A DNA stretch of 64,000 nt from the NCBI RefSeq assembly GCF_029910235.1, contig NZ_CP112874.1, positions 620,001 through 684,000 of the forward strand. The letters run 5' to 3'. The DNA is from Pseudanabaena galeata CCNP1313. GTDB lineage: Bacteria; Cyanobacteriota; Cyanobacteriia; Pseudanabaenales; Pseudanabaenaceae. The stretch's first letter is position 1; every line of letters begins with the position of its first letter. Of this stretch, positions 16,498 through 25,250 are shown one piece after another. Both the position numbers and the translations under genes were made by a program. The notes under the pieces are model-generated. The model had not been told where the DNA came from and made no database searches. It saw nothing but the letters and a program-made list of their open reading frames with translations.

Positions 16498-17625
16498 ATG
16501 GCGCGTGATTATTACGAAATCCTTGGAGTCGATCGCAATACTGACAAAGAGGAAATCAAACGAGCATATCGACGTTTAGCTCGAAAATATCACCCCGATG
16601 TCAATAAAGAAGCGGGGGCAGATGAACGATTTAAAGAAATTAACCGTGCTTATGAGGTTCTCTCAGAGCCAGAAACCCGTGCAAGATACGATCGCTTTGG
16701 CGAAGCTGGCGTATCAAGTGGTGGTGGCTCACCTGATATGGGTGATATGGGCGGATTTGCCGATATCTTTGAGAGCTTCTTTAGTGGCTTTTCAAATACG
16801 GGGCAACAACAAGCACGCCGCCGTAGTGGACCCACTCGCGGCGAAGATCTACGATTTGATCTGAAATTAGAATTTCGCGAAGCTGTTTTTGGTGGAGAGA
16901 AGCAAATTAAAATCTCTCACCTAGAAACCTGTGCAACATGTAACGGTACGGGTGCAAAGCCGGGGACACGTCCTCGCACTTGCGGAACCTGTAGCGGTAC
17001 TGGGCAAGTGCGTCGAGCCACACGTACCCCCTTTGGCAGTTTTACACAAGTTTCTACCTGTCCAACCTGTAACGGCACTGGTCAAACCATTGAGGACAAG
17101 TGTGAAAGCTGTAATGGGCTAGGACTAAATCAAGTTACCAAAAAGCTAAAAATTACGATTCCCGCTGGTGTCGATAGTGGAACCAGACTAAGGGTATCCA
17201 GTGAAGGTGATGCGGGACAGCGTGGTGGTCCTTCGGGTGATCTTTATGTTTACTTGTTTGTGCAAGCAGACAATGAGTTTGAGCGTGAAGGTATCAATGT
17301 TTTATCAGAGATCAAGATTAGCTATCTACAAGCAATTTTGGGCGACAAAATTGCCATTAATACTGTAGATGGCAAGAAGCCTCTCACAATTCCCGTAGGC
17401 ACACAACCTGATACAGTCTTGACACTGGAGGGATTGGGTGTGCCTAAGTTGGGCAATCCCGTCGCTCGTGGTGATCATTTAATTAGAATCAAAATCGATA
17501 TTCCCACTAAAATCGGTAGTGAAGAACGCGAAGTCCTTGAAAAACTTAAGGAAAAACAATTTGGTAATGCTGCTAAAGGTGGTATTGGTGACATTTTAGG
17601 CGGTATATTCGGCAACCAAAAATAA
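16498..17625 (+). CDS. dnaJ: Chaperone DnaJ
   Basis: A 375-residue class A Hsp40. The J domain (residues 1-70) has the HPD tripeptide in KYHPDVN, followed by a Gly/Phe-rich region ([14 protein letters not shown]) and a zinc-binding domain with four CxxCxGxG-type repeats ([32 protein letters not shown]), then the C-terminal substrate-binding domains. All elements are intact. It stimulates DnaK ATPase. The downstream TusA-like and rsgA genes follow in the same direction, the usual cyanobacterial order, but a strong terminator separates them from dnaJ. Confidence 0.95.
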   Translation: MARDYYEILGVDRNTDKEEIKRAYRRLARKYHPDVNKEAGADERFKEINRAYEVLSEPETRARYDRFGEAGVSSGGGSPDMGDMGGFADIFESFFSGFSNTGQQQARRRSGPTRGEDLRFDLKLEFREAVFGGEKQIKISHLETCATCNGTGAKPGTRPRTCGTCSGTGQVRRATRTPFGSFTQVSTCPTCNGTGQTIEDKCESCNGLGLNQVTKKLKITIPAGVDSGTRLRVSSEGDAGQRGGPSGDLYVYLFVQADNEFEREGINVLSEIKISYLQAILGDKIAINTVDGKKPLTIPVGTQPDTVLTLEGLGVPKLGNPVARGDHLIRIKIDIPTKIGSEEREVLEKLKEKQFGNAAKGGIGDILGGIFGNQK

Positions 17626-17630
17626 ATAAT

Positions 17631-17672
17631 AAACTTGAAAAAGCCTTGCTTTGCAAGGCTTTTTCAAGTTTA
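17631..17672 (+). terminator. Terminator of dnaJ
   Basis: AACTTGAAAAAGCCTTGC-TTT-GCAAGGCTTTTTCAAGTT, about 18-bp perfect arms, five bases after the stop codon; the T-run lies within the arm. Confidence 0.8.
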
Positions 17673-17710
17673 TCTATATAATATTCTTTTAAAGCTTACG
17701 ACAAAGATAT

Positions 17711-17944
17711 ATGTGCATTCAGGCTATTAAGTCCATCGATTTACGCGGCGTTCCCTGTCCGCTTAGCTTTGTGCGGGCAAAATTGCACCTCGAAAAGCTG
17801 GAGACTGGGCAATTGCTGGAAGTATGGCTGGATGGGGGTGAACCAATTGAGCAAGTTCCTAATAGCCTGATCTCTGACGGTCATCAGGTCAAAGGGATTG
17901 AAGAACGCGATCGCTTTTTTGCTTTGACAGTCCAAAAAGCATGA
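17711..17944 (+). CDS. TusA/SirA-family sulfur carrier-like protein
   Basis: A 77-residue protein with the family signature LRGVPCPLSFVRAK at residues 11-24; Cys17 in CPLS is the sulfur-carrying residue of TusA and relatives. Length, the beta-alpha-beta-alpha pattern and the C-terminal FFALTVQK strand fit TusA-like proteins. In Escherichia coli TusA passes sulfur to the tRNA thiolation machinery; many bacterial homologues act in other sulfur relays. It lies between dnaJ and rsgA, with rsgA 13 bp downstream, so the latter two are probably cotranscribed. Confidence 0.85.
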   Translation: MCIQAIKSIDLRGVPCPLSFVRAKLHLEKLETGQLLEVWLDGGEPIEQVPNSLISDGHQVKGIEERDRFFALTVQKA

Positions 17945-17957
17945 TGCAAATGATCCT

Positions 17958-19031
17958 ATGTTGGCTATAACAGGTACAGTCTTGGCTGTACAAGCCAACT
18001 ATTATCGCGTCATGCTGGATCAAGCTTTCAGTCTAGAGTTGCTTGATGAATCGGGACAGAAATTTAGCCAGCTTGTGTGTGAGTTACTCTGCACTCGGCG
18101 GGCGCGACTCAAAAAAATTGGACAGCAGATCTGTGTAGGCGATCGCGTTACGGTTGAAGAACCAGATTGGCAAGGAGGGCGGGGAGCGATATCAGAGGTG
18201 TCGCCGCGCCGTAATTTGCTGGATCGTCCAACTGTGGCGAATGTTGATCGGATCTTATTAGTTTTTGCGTTAGCAGAACCCACTCTCGACCCACATCAAC
18301 TAAGTCGCTTTTTAGTCAAAGCTGAAAGCACTCAAGTTGACGTTTTGTTATGCCTAAATAAACGAGATTTGGTAAATGATCAAGTATGGGCGACATGGTG
18401 CGATCGCTTAGAGTCGTGGGGTTATTCACCGATCGCGATTAGCACCTATACCAAGGAAGGTATTAACGAACTAGCGCAACATTTACAAACTGGTGTAACC
18501 GTTGTAGCGGGACAGTCAGGGGTTGGCAAATCTAGCCTAATTAACCTATTAATCCCGAATTTACAAGTCCGTGTTGGTGAAGTTTCGCAACGCTTAGGGC
18601 ATGGAAAACATACGACCCGCCATGTCGAGCTATTTGCATTGCCTGCGGGAGGATATCTTGCGGATACCCCAGGATTTATGCAACCTAATTTGACAGTTAC
18701 ACCTCAAGAATTAACAGATTGTTTTCCTGAAGCCAGACAGAGATTAGCCTCAGGCAACCTTTGTCATTTTAATAACTGTTGGCATCGTCGCGATGAACCT
18801 GATTGTGTGGTGCGCGGCGATTGGGAACGCTATGAGCATTACTTGGCATATTTAGAAGAGGCGATCGTCTATCAGCAAAAACTAAAAAATACAGCTAGCG
18901 CCGATGCCTCAGTCAAAGTTAAAGACACTAGTGATGGTAAGCAACAACAGGAGCCAAGGTTACTGAAAAAGCGCTATCGCCGAGAGTCTCGGCGCAGTGA
19001 GCATCAAAATTTGGACACCGATGATGATTAA
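17958..19031 (+). CDS. rsgA: Ribosome small subunit biogenesis GTPase RsgA
   Basis: A 357-residue circularly permuted GTPase. An N-terminal OB fold (to about residue 90) precedes the G domain, where the motif order is permuted: LNKRDL (G4), GQSGVGKSSLIN (G1) and ADTPGF (G3), followed by a zinc finger (CHFNNCWHRRDEPDC). RsgA checks late 30S subunit assembly. The C-terminal tail after residue 320 is basic and disordered (KKRYRRESRRSEHQN), then acidic. The stop codon lies in the left arm of a 22-bp perfect palindrome. Confidence 0.93.
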   Translation: MLAITGTVLAVQANYYRVMLDQAFSLELLDESGQKFSQLVCELLCTRRARLKKIGQQICVGDRVTVEEPDWQGGRGAISEVSPRRNLLDRPTVANVDRILLVFALAEPTLDPHQLSRFLVKAESTQVDVLLCLNKRDLVNDQVWATWCDRLESWGYSPIAISTYTKEGINELAQHLQTGVTVVAGQSGVGKSSLINLLIPNLQVRVGEVSQRLGHGKHTTRHVELFALPAGGYLADTPGFMQPNLTVTPQELTDCFPEARQRLASGNLCHFNNCWHRRDEPDCVVRGDWERYEHYLAYLEEAIVYQQKLKNTASADASVKVKDTSDGKQQQEPRLLKKRYRRESRRSEHQNLDTDDD

Positions 19032-19067
19032 ATATAGACGAGCTTAGCTCGTCTATATTTAATCATC
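19023..19067. terminator. 22-bp-arm palindrome covering the rsgA stop codon
   Basis: The left arm starts GATGATTAAATATAGACGAG and its exact complement follows after a single-base centre. The arm includes the last sense codons and the stop of rsgA. Probably an RNA 3' end hairpin. Confidence 0.75.
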
Positions 19068-19145
19068 ACGCGATTCCAAGTCACGATATAGTATCTAACG
19101 AGCTTCAAGCTTATTGCCCAATCGAAGGTCGTATCTTAATCACAC

Positions 19146-19793
19146 ATGAAAAAGTATATTTCCCTTGCTGCTGGTTTAGTCTTATTTGCAGTCAGTGCTT
19201 GCACACCATCTACGCCTGTAGCTGAGAATACACCTCCCCCAACAGCTACAGCAACACCTATACCAGAAAAACCCACTGACAAACCTACAACCGCACCAGA
19301 AGTTAAAACAGACGATAAGCCTGTAACCACTAATGCTTGGCAAGACTACAAATCATCGACTGGGAAATTTAGTGTGCAATTACCTAGTAAGCCACAGGAA
19401 CAATCTCAAGACCAACCGACTGATGTGGGAACAATTAAGCTGAATATGGTGATTGCTGAAGCCAATGAATCAGGATATTTTGTGGGGTATGCTGACTTCC
19501 CTAACAAAATTGCTGATCCTGCGGCTATTCAAAAAGGGTTAGCAGATTCAGTCAAAGGTTCGGTTGCTAATCTCAAAGGCGAAATCAAGTCAGAAAAAGA
19601 ATACTTACTCGGTGATATTCCCTGCCGTGATTTTGAAGCTAGTGGCAAAGTTCAAACCACTGATGTATCGATGAAAGGAAGATTTTGTCTTGCAGACAAT
19701 CGTCTGTATCAAGTATTTGCATTAGGGGCTGCTGATAAAATTGCTGCATCCGATGTCGATCGCTTTATTACCTCTTTCAAGATTGAGAAATAA
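19146..19793 (+). CDS. Putative lipoprotein
   Basis: A 215-residue protein with a lipoprotein signal: MKKYISLAAGLVLFAVSAC, lipobox VSAC with Cys19 as the lipidated residue. A Pro/Thr-rich linker (residues 20-65) precedes a folded domain starting WQDYKSSTGKFSVQLPSKPQ, which is a motif of small cyanobacterial envelope proteins with an alternating strand-helix pattern. Two further cysteines (IPCRDF, RFCLAD) could pair. It is monocistronic. It is probably anchored in the outer or inner membrane facing the periplasm; function unknown. Confidence 0.75.
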   Translation: MKKYISLAAGLVLFAVSACTPSTPVAENTPPPTATATPIPEKPTDKPTTAPEVKTDDKPVTTNAWQDYKSSTGKFSVQLPSKPQEQSQDQPTDVGTIKLNMVIAEANESGYFVGYADFPNKIADPAAIQKGLADSVKGSVANLKGEIKSEKEYLLGDIPCRDFEASGKVQTTDVSMKGRFCLADNRLYQVFALGAADKIAASDVDRFITSFKIEK

Positions 19794-19820
19794 ATTCCAA
19801 AACTTCTAGCGCCTCAGGCG

Positions 19821-19920
19821 CTATAGCAAAGCAAGTTTTACTTAGGATATAAAACCCAAGAAGTAAGGGGAGGCGCAAAGCGCCTCCCCTTACTTCTTGG
19901 GTTTTGGTTTGTACTAGCTA
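19821..19920. repeat. R1-family palindromic MITE
   Basis: Left end CTATAGCAAAGCAAGTTTTA, then TAAAACCCAAGAAGTAAGGG folding back on its complement around GGCGCAAAGCGCC, right end TTGGTTTGTACTAGCTA. Same ends occur at 23581, 26991, 31961 (inverted) and 61111, with different inner arms. Confidence 0.75.
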
Positions 19921-19944
19921 ACTCTTTTTTTCTATAAAGGTTAA

Positions 19945-19978
19945 AGAAGCGACGCAATGCGTCGCCTCTTTTTTGATG
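19945..19978 (-). terminator. Terminator-like hairpin behind ctaE
   Basis: GAGGCGACGC-ATT-GCGTCGCTTC on the minus strand, just past the ctaE stop. On the plus strand the hairpin is followed by a T-run. Confidence 0.6.
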
Positions 19979-19979
19979 T

Positions 19980-20600
19980 CTACAGAATATAAAGCAATAA
20001 AAATAAAACAATCCAGACAATATCGACAAAGTGCCAATATACAGAGGCAGCTTCGATGCCAAAATGACTCGTGTTGCTGTAATGTCCAGTTTTAAGCGAT
20101 CGCACTAAAACTGCGGCAATTAGCGACAAGCCAATAATTACGTGCAAGCCGTGAAAACCTGTCAAGACATAAAAGGTACTAGCAAACAGATTCGTGGTTA
20201 GCCCAAACTCTAAATGCTGATATTCATAGATCTGTCCAGCAATGAAGATCGCACCCATGATAAATGTGGCGAGAAACCATAACTGAGCCGCTTTAACTTT
20301 ATTTTCTTTAATCGCGTGATCAGCTTGATGAATCACGAAACTACTGGATACCAGAATAATTGTATTGATCCCTGGTAAGAGAAGTTCGAGTTCGGGAGTG
20401 CCTTCAGGCGGCCAAGACGTGGCAACGGAGCGAAAAGTCAAATAAGCAGCAAACAAACCAAAGAAAAGCATTCCTTCCGAAATCAGGAAAACAATCAAGC
20501 CAAACACCCTTAGATCTGGATGTTCAGCATGACCAGCTTCGGCGGTATGAGCATGAATTGCTTCATCTTGAGTTGTAACTGGAGCGATCGATCCTTGCAT
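19980..20600 (-). CDS. ctaE: Cytochrome c oxidase subunit III
   Basis: A 206-residue membrane protein with five evident transmembrane segments, the short cyanobacterial form of COX3. Recognisable blocks are FGLIVFLISEGMLFFGLFAA, FYVLTGFHGLHVIIG (the conserved GxHxxHV motif) and ASVYWHFVDIVWIVLFLLLY. It is the last gene of the ctaC-ctaD-ctaE operon on the minus strand, 82 bp after ctaD. Subunit III stabilises the catalytic core and its proton uptake. Complete, with no abnormality seen. Confidence 0.93.
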   Translation of the reverse strand: MQGSIAPVTTQDEAIHAHTAEAGHAEHPDLRVFGLIVFLISEGMLFFGLFAAYLTFRSVATSWPPEGTPELELLLPGINTIILVSSSFVIHQADHAIKENKVKAAQLWFLATFIMGAIFIAGQIYEYQHLEFGLTTNLFASTFYVLTGFHGLHVIIGLSLIAAVLVRSLKTGHYSNTSHFGIEAASVYWHFVDIVWIVLFLLLYIL

Positions 20601-20635
20601 AGATTAATGTTTGGATAAATGGATAGTATGGCAGA

Positions 20636-20662
20636 CAAGGGGCTTAAGCCCCTTGTTTAGGA
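20636..20662. other. Intercistronic hairpin between ctaD and ctaE
   Basis: ACAAGGGGC-TTAA-GCCCCTTGT, 9-bp arms, within the 82-bp gap. It could modulate transcript stability or the ratio of the two subunits; no T-run in the direction of transcription. Confidence 0.5.
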
Positions 20663-20682
20663 AACTTCGATAGAAATTGAAA

Positions 20683-22350
20683 TTAAGTTGCGGCTTGAGA
20701 GGCAGCGATCGCCTCTTTGCGAGCATCTTTATATTCTTCACCGTAGTCATAGGGCCCAGTTGATAAAACAGGCTCACCCACCCAGTTATGGGGGATTGGT
20801 GGTGAAGAGGTTGTCCATTCTAGAGTCAATGCATTCCAAGGGTTATCAGGTGCTTGTTCGCCCTTAAACCAACTATAAACAGCATTGATTACGAAAGGAA
20901 CTGTAGAAATTGCCAGTACAAAAGCACCAATTGTACAAATTACATTGATAGGCGCAAATTGAGGATCGTACTGAGCTACGCGGCGCGGCATACCTTGCAA
21001 ACCCAGAATATGCATCGGACCAAAGGTTAAGTGCATTCCGATAAAGGTCAGCACAAAATGTACCTTGCCCCAAAACTCATTCAACATCCGACCCGTCATT
21101 TTGGGAAACCAGTGATATAGCCCTGCGTAAATGCCAAATACACTGCCACCGAAAAGAACGTAATGGAAGTGAGCAACTACAAAATAGGTATCGTGAACAT
21201 GGATATCAATGGGAGCCGAGCCGAGCATCACGCCACTAAGCCCACCAATTAGGAAGGTGGAGATAAAGCCCATCGCAAATAGCAAAGGACTCTCTAATCG
21301 CAACTTACCACCCCAAAGTGTTGCCACCCAGCTAAATACCTTAATGCCCGTGGGTACGGCAACTAGCAACGTAGCCACCATAAAGAAAACGCGCAACCAG
21401 TCAGGTGTGCCACTGGTAAACATATGGTGCGCCCATACAAACAAGCCCAAAGCACAAATCATCATGCTGGAATAGGCGATCGCCTTGTAACCAAAAATCG
21501 GTTTGCGGCTATGGGGAGGCAAAACTTCAGAAATGATTCCGAATACAGGCAAAACCATCACATAGACGGCAGGGTGAGAATAGAACCAGAATAAGTGTTG
21601 ATACACGACGGGATCACCACCACCTGTAGGGTTAAAAAAGTTTGTGCCAATCAACAGATCGAACCCTAATAACACCATTGCTCCTGCTAATACAGGTGTT
21701 GCCAAAAGAGCAAGTACTGAGGTTGCCATCATCGCCCAACAAAACAGGGGCATGGTAAACAAATCCATACCGGGCATCCGCATCGCCCAGATGGTGACAA
21801 TGAAATTTACTGCCGCCAAGATTGATGAGGTTCCCACCAAAAGAATGCTGCCAATCCAGATCGCTTGTCCGACATGCTCATTAGTCAAAATGCTCAAAGG
21901 TGGATAGGCTGTCCAACCTGTCGAAGCAGGACCAAAAAAGAAGCTACTCATTAGCAATAATCCCGCAGGAATCGTCAACCAAAAGGCGATCGCATTCAAG
22001 CGAGGGAAAGCCATGTCACGCGCCCCAATCATCAAGGGGATGAGATAGTTACCAAAACCACCAGTTACCGCAGGCACAATCCACAAAAAGATCATGACCG
22101 TGCCATGCATTGTGAATAAGCTGTTATAAAAGGCAGGATCGACTAGATCGGAATCGGGTGTGGCTAGTTCTGCACGTACTACAGAGGCAAGCGCCCCACC
22201 GACTAAATAAAACACAAAAGACGTAACAAGATATTGAATCCCAATAATCTTGTGATCGACGCTAAAGGTAAAAAATTCCCACCAAAGAGTTTTTTGGGGT
22301 TCTAGTCCCGATGCGCCCGAATTTTCGGTTGGGATAAGGGTTTGGGTCAT
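20683..22350 (-). CDS. ctaD: Cytochrome c oxidase subunit I
   Basis: A 555-residue catalytic subunit with twelve transmembrane segments, binding two hemes and CuB. Seen are FTMHGTVMIFLWIVP, WFYSHPAVYVMVLP (His and cross-linked Tyr of the CuB site), WAHHMFTSG and the heme ligand region VHDTYFVVAHFHYVLFGG. The helix VI motif is YSHPAVY rather than GHPEVY, which marks the A2 class of heme-copper oxidases, where a Tyr-Ser pair replaces the D-channel Glu. Reduces O2 at the respiratory chain end, in thylakoid or cytoplasmic membrane. It follows ctaC at 63 bp. Confidence 0.95.
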   Translation of the reverse strand: MTQTLIPTENSGASGLEPQKTLWWEFFTFSVDHKIIGIQYLVTSFVFYLVGGALASVVRAELATPDSDLVDPAFYNSLFTMHGTVMIFLWIVPAVTGGFGNYLIPLMIGARDMAFPRLNAIAFWLTIPAGLLLMSSFFFGPASTGWTAYPPLSILTNEHVGQAIWIGSILLVGTSSILAAVNFIVTIWAMRMPGMDLFTMPLFCWAMMATSVLALLATPVLAGAMVLLGFDLLIGTNFFNPTGGGDPVVYQHLFWFYSHPAVYVMVLPVFGIISEVLPPHSRKPIFGYKAIAYSSMMICALGLFVWAHHMFTSGTPDWLRVFFMVATLLVAVPTGIKVFSWVATLWGGKLRLESPLLFAMGFISTFLIGGLSGVMLGSAPIDIHVHDTYFVVAHFHYVLFGGSVFGIYAGLYHWFPKMTGRMLNEFWGKVHFVLTFIGMHLTFGPMHILGLQGMPRRVAQYDPQFAPINVICTIGAFVLAISTVPFVINAVYSWFKGEQAPDNPWNALTLEWTTSSPPIPHNWVGEPVLSTGPYDYGEEYKDARKEAIAASQAAT

Positions 22351-22413
22351 AGGAGAATGTTTGTAAAATAATTGCTGTTTTGGTATTTAACAATCTGGAC
22401 TTAGCCACATTGA

Positions 22414-23403
22414 TTAATGGTTCATCATCATGTGCTGATGTTCTCCGCCGAGTTGAGCAACTTTCCCAGTCAGATATTCTTGTTCAGACATTTGCGAGAC
22501 TGAAGGGCTTGAATTTGTTGCCACGATCGCTTCGGGATCATTACTGGCAATTTCTTGCTGCTCCTTTAACCATGCTTGATAGTCTTCAGGGGTATCAATT
22601 ACCATCGTGGTACGCATACCACCATGATACGAGCCACATAATTCAGCACAGACTACTGGATATTCGCCAACTACACGCGGCGTGAATTCGAGATAGGTTT
22701 CACGACCGGGGATTACATCTTGCTTGATGCGTAATTGGGGAACCCAAAAAGCATGAAGTACATCCACAGCATTCATGTTTAGGCGTACTTTTTTGCCAAC
22801 TGGCACATGGAGTTCAGCAGTTGCGATTTCGTCGGTATAGTTAAAAATCCATGCAAACTGCATGGCACTGACATTGATTGCGACAACATCATCACTTCCA
22901 GCAGGTAATGTCCCTGCCATTAGCACACCATCACTATTGGACGATGCGAGAGTTGCTTTTGACATCGGCATTCCCCCCCTTTCATGATTAGCATTTGCAA
23001 CAGTTTGATGTTGATGCATACCGCCGTGAGCCATACCACCAAGGTCTTGTGTACCTTGCATTGCGGTGTATACGTCAAAGCTATAAATAGCTACCCACAT
23101 CACAATCACTGTGGGAATGGCTGTCCAAACGATTTCAAGGCTTAAGTTTTCATGAATGGCGGGACCATCGGTTTCATCACCTTTACGCCGACGAAACTTG
23201 ATGATCGAATAGAGTAAAACGCCCTCAACAATCAGGAAAAATCCGAAGGCGATCGCTAAGATCGTATTAAAAAGCCCGTCATATAAAACCGCTTCGTCAC
23301 CTGCGGCAACTGGTAGTAAGCCATTGTTGCGTGCGTACCAAATGCTAGCTGCAAAAATCAGCCCAATGATTACGACCACTGAAATTAAGTTGTTTTTTTT
23401 CAT
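22414..23403 (-). CDS. ctaC: Cytochrome c oxidase subunit II
   Basis: A 329-residue subunit that accepts electrons from cytochrome c6 or plastocyanin through CuA. It has two N-terminal transmembrane segments (residues 5-25 and about 43-68) and a periplasmic cupredoxin domain. CuA ligands appear as VDVLHAFWVPQL and CAELCGSYHGGM. Between the second membrane helix and the cupredoxin domain a loop is rich in Met and His (GGMAHGGMHQHQ), and the C-terminus ends EHQHMMMNH. Both are unusual features and possible copper-binding segments. First gene of ctaCDE; ctaA/ctaB assembly genes are not adjacent. Confidence 0.93.
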   Translation of the reverse strand: MKKNNLISVVVIIGLIFAASIWYARNNGLLPVAAGDEAVLYDGLFNTILAIAFGFFLIVEGVLLYSIIKFRRRKGDETDGPAIHENLSLEIVWTAIPTVIVMWVAIYSFDVYTAMQGTQDLGGMAHGGMHQHQTVANANHERGGMPMSKATLASSNSDGVLMAGTLPAGSDDVVAINVSAMQFAWIFNYTDEIATAELHVPVGKKVRLNMNAVDVLHAFWVPQLRIKQDVIPGRETYLEFTPRVVGEYPVVCAELCGSYHGGMRTTMVIDTPEDYQAWLKEQQEIASNDPEAIVATNSSPSVSQMSEQEYLTGKVAQLGGEHQHMMMNH

Positions 23404-23580
23404 GACTAGGTTGCCCTATCTTGCTGCTCCTATATAGTGGATCTGGGTCAATTGGAGCTTACTAGCAGCTCATTTCTAAATCAGGACAGATTGACATACG
23501 GTCTATCTTGTCATTTATTTCCAGAATGAGGGGCAATTGTTTGTAATCTTTTAGCAATTTCTTTGGGATCGCTGTGAAAA

Positions 23581-23822
23581 TATAGCAAAGCAAGTTTTGC
23601 TTAGGACATAAAACCCAAGAAGGTGCAAGGAATCACGTAAGCGAATTACTTGAGCCTTGGCTAATGTCTGTCGTTGCTGCTGCTGCTTGTCGAATCGTTA
23701 ACATGAGAATATAGGCAGCCTGAGCCAGAAGCAGGCGAAACTGTTTAGCCATAAAACGCTGAAGGTCGCGCCTTTGCCGAAACAGTTTACGGACATGCGC
23801 CCAGATTTATTCAGTCATACCA
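23581..23822 (-). pseudogene. Transposase C-terminal remnant (IS1380/IS4-like) joined to an R1 end
   Basis: Reading the minus strand from about 23820 gives VRKLFRQRRDLQRF, then MAKQFRLLLAQAAYILMLTI, the typical C-terminal block of IS1380/IS4-like transposases, with an early in-frame stop upstream. The frame then slips: the continuation LAKAQVIRLRDSLHLL is in another frame. It runs directly into ATAAAACCC...TTTGCTATA, the conserved end of the R1 MITE family. So the IS is a degraded fragment, and R1 may be its non-autonomous relative. The family name is my best match by pattern only. Confidence 0.6.
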
Positions 23823-23930
23823 ACATCCCTTCCGCATTATTCTCGCAACCCGAAGCCACTACCGTTGGCTTATCCGAAGAAAAAGCACAGGAATTATATG
23901 GCGATCGGATCAAAGTTTATAAAACCACGT
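23816..23930 (+). pseudogene. Glutathione reductase C-terminal fragment
   Basis: A 38-codon open stretch reads NIPSALFSQPEATTVGLSEE followed by KAQELYGDRIKVYKTT. This is the dimerisation-domain block of glutathione reductase (family pattern NIPxxVFSxPxxxTVGLxExxA). Nothing upstream belongs to the gene (transposase remnant), and downstream an R4 repeat cuts it off, so it is a gene scrap carried or left by the mobile elements around it. Confidence 0.72.
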
Positions 23931-24060
23931 GAGTTCGATATAGCCATTTGCGGCGTGCTTCGCACGCCGCAAATGGCGAAAAATGGTAAGAATCGTTTAG
24001 CGATTCTTACCATTTTTCGCTTTTGTCGAACTGGCGTTCATTTAACGTGAGTTCGAGATA
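23927..24060. repeat. R4-family palindromic MITE
   Basis: Ends ACGTGAGTTCGATATAGCC and ...GTTCATTTAACGTGAGTTCG. Contains two hairpins: CATTTGCGGCGTGC-TTC-GCACGCCGCAAATG, and one pairing AAAAATGGTAAGAATCG with its complement. Closely matched by 43573-43685 (inverted) and, shortened, 51401-51480. Confidence 0.75.
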
Positions 24061-24061
24061 A

Positions 24062-24193
24062 GCTACAAAATTTTAAAAGCCAAAACAGTAAAAGCCTCGC
24101 TTCGCGAGGCTTTTACTGTTTTGGTTCCTAGAGAGGGTTCGCAGCTCGAACCCTCTCTAGGAGCTAGTTTGAAATTAACCCGAACTGAGGTTA
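24062..24193. repeat. R5-family repeat (two hairpins)
   Basis: AAAACAGTAAAAGCCTCGC-TTC-GCGAGGC... hairpin, then CCTAGAGAGGGTTCG / CGAACCCTCTCTAGG, then GAGCTAGTTTGAAATTAACC and CTGAGGTTA. The same repeat, interrupted by R4, is at 43540-43748. Confidence 0.7.
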
Positions 24194-24242
24194 TTTAGCG
24201 CAAAGCACTGTAATTCAATTTTGGAGAACTCACTAAACCTAT

Positions 24243-24335
24243 ATAGCGCTCCTAAATGATTTGTAAGATTTTGAGTGTTGTGAGAGTGCGCCCCGAAGGG
24301 GCGCACTCTCACAACCTATTTAGGATTGCTATATA
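24243..24335. repeat. R3-family palindromic MITE
   Basis: TATAGCGCTCCTAAATGATT at the left and its near complement CTATTTAGGATTGCTATA at the right, around GTTGTGAGAGTGCGCC-CCGAAGG. Other copies: 42366-42457, 51135-51182 and 51325-51384. Confidence 0.78.
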
Positions 24336-24921
24336 TCTAGGGGCAATTCATGAATTGTTCTTAGATTTAAATTAAATAAAACGGCTATATTATGAAGATA
24401 TATTTAAAGATATTGAGACTACTTTAAATATATTTATATTTATTTAACCCAGAGAATCTTGTAAAGATTTATAAGGATTATGTGTTGACGATTGATCTTT
24501 AATTATTTTTTAATCATCAATCAACTCCTTACAGCCAAGCAAGGTCTAGTAATTAGTTCTTGTTGTTTTCAAAGCGGGGATCGCTTATCTGGCAATGATC
24601 CCCATTTTTTACGCTTATAATCAAAGCAAGTTTGAAATTGATTATAAAAGTTTAACTCACACTTGCTTTTCTAAATCTAAATCCTCAAATTAATTTAAAT
24701 ATTTCTAACTATTCCCTTAGAAATACTTTTAACAAGCCAAATTAAATTTTAAATTCAAATAAATTTAAGCCTTTCTTGTGATGAACCCATTACAAACGCT
24801 GAATAATTGAGAAATATAATGTACTAATTCTAAGCTTGTTATACTTCCTTCGTTATTTATTTATCTCAAAATTTTATTAATACTTATTTAAATCTACCTA
24901 TATTTTAAGGATCTAACCAAA
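24336..24921. other. AT-rich gene-free stretch with one terminator-like hairpin
   Basis: 586 bp without a credible gene. The DNA is very AT-rich, unlike the rest. A hairpin GGGGATC...GATCCCC followed by ATTTTTT lies at 24576-24610 and has no gene in front of it. A small transcript ending there, or a long 5' leader of the zinc-ribbon gene, are possible. I recognise no named RNA. Confidence 0.4.
24576..24610 (+). terminator. Orphan terminator
   Basis: GGGGATC, 14-base loop, GATCCCC, then ATTTTTT. The upstream 240 bp contain no open reading frame, so it might end a small RNA. Confidence 0.5.
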
Positions 24922-25185
24922 ATGATTGAATCTATACGCTGCCCCAATTGCGGTGCGATCGCTGAACGTCACCACCTCTCATATCTTGCCCAAGTTAAAA
25001 CCCAATGCGAAGCCTGTGACTATCTATTGGTAATGTGTACTCGCAGTGGACATGTCCTAGAATCCTATGCTCCGGGATTACCATCAGAGCCTCGACCAAT
25101 GCAACCTATTGCTGCTCGCATCACTCCTTTTGCCCAAACTCACAGCAATAATTCTCGTAAAGATGTTGCTGCTTTAACAATTTAA
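24922..25185 (+). CDS. Small zinc-ribbon protein
   Basis: An 87-residue protein with a four-cysteine zinc ribbon: RCPNCG (residues 6-11) and CEACDY (about 33-38), plus a further Cys in VMCTRSG. The block around CEACDYLLVMCTRSGHVLES and ESYAPG is conserved in short cyanobacterial proteins that are often mislabelled as PriA helicase fragments; the length rules out a helicase. The C-terminal 30 residues look disordered. Monocistronic, with a long AT-rich upstream region. Function unknown; nucleic-acid or protein binding would fit. Confidence 0.75.
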   Translation: MIESIRCPNCGAIAERHHLSYLAQVKTQCEACDYLLVMCTRSGHVLESYAPGLPSEPRPMQPIAARITPFAQTHSNNSRKDVAALTI

Positions 25186-25250
25186 GTTGCCATGTGAGGA
25201 AATTGGGATTTTGATGCAACCACTTACATACAGATTACATTCAGAAAAAT

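Noticed and set aside
23865-24050. Open frame across the R4 repeat
   Set aside because: It starts in another frame of the glutathione reductase scrap and runs through two hairpins.
24577-24660. Yfr1-like small RNA
   Set aside because: The unpaired ACTCCTCACAC core of Yfr1 is absent; only AACTCACACTTGC occurs nearby.
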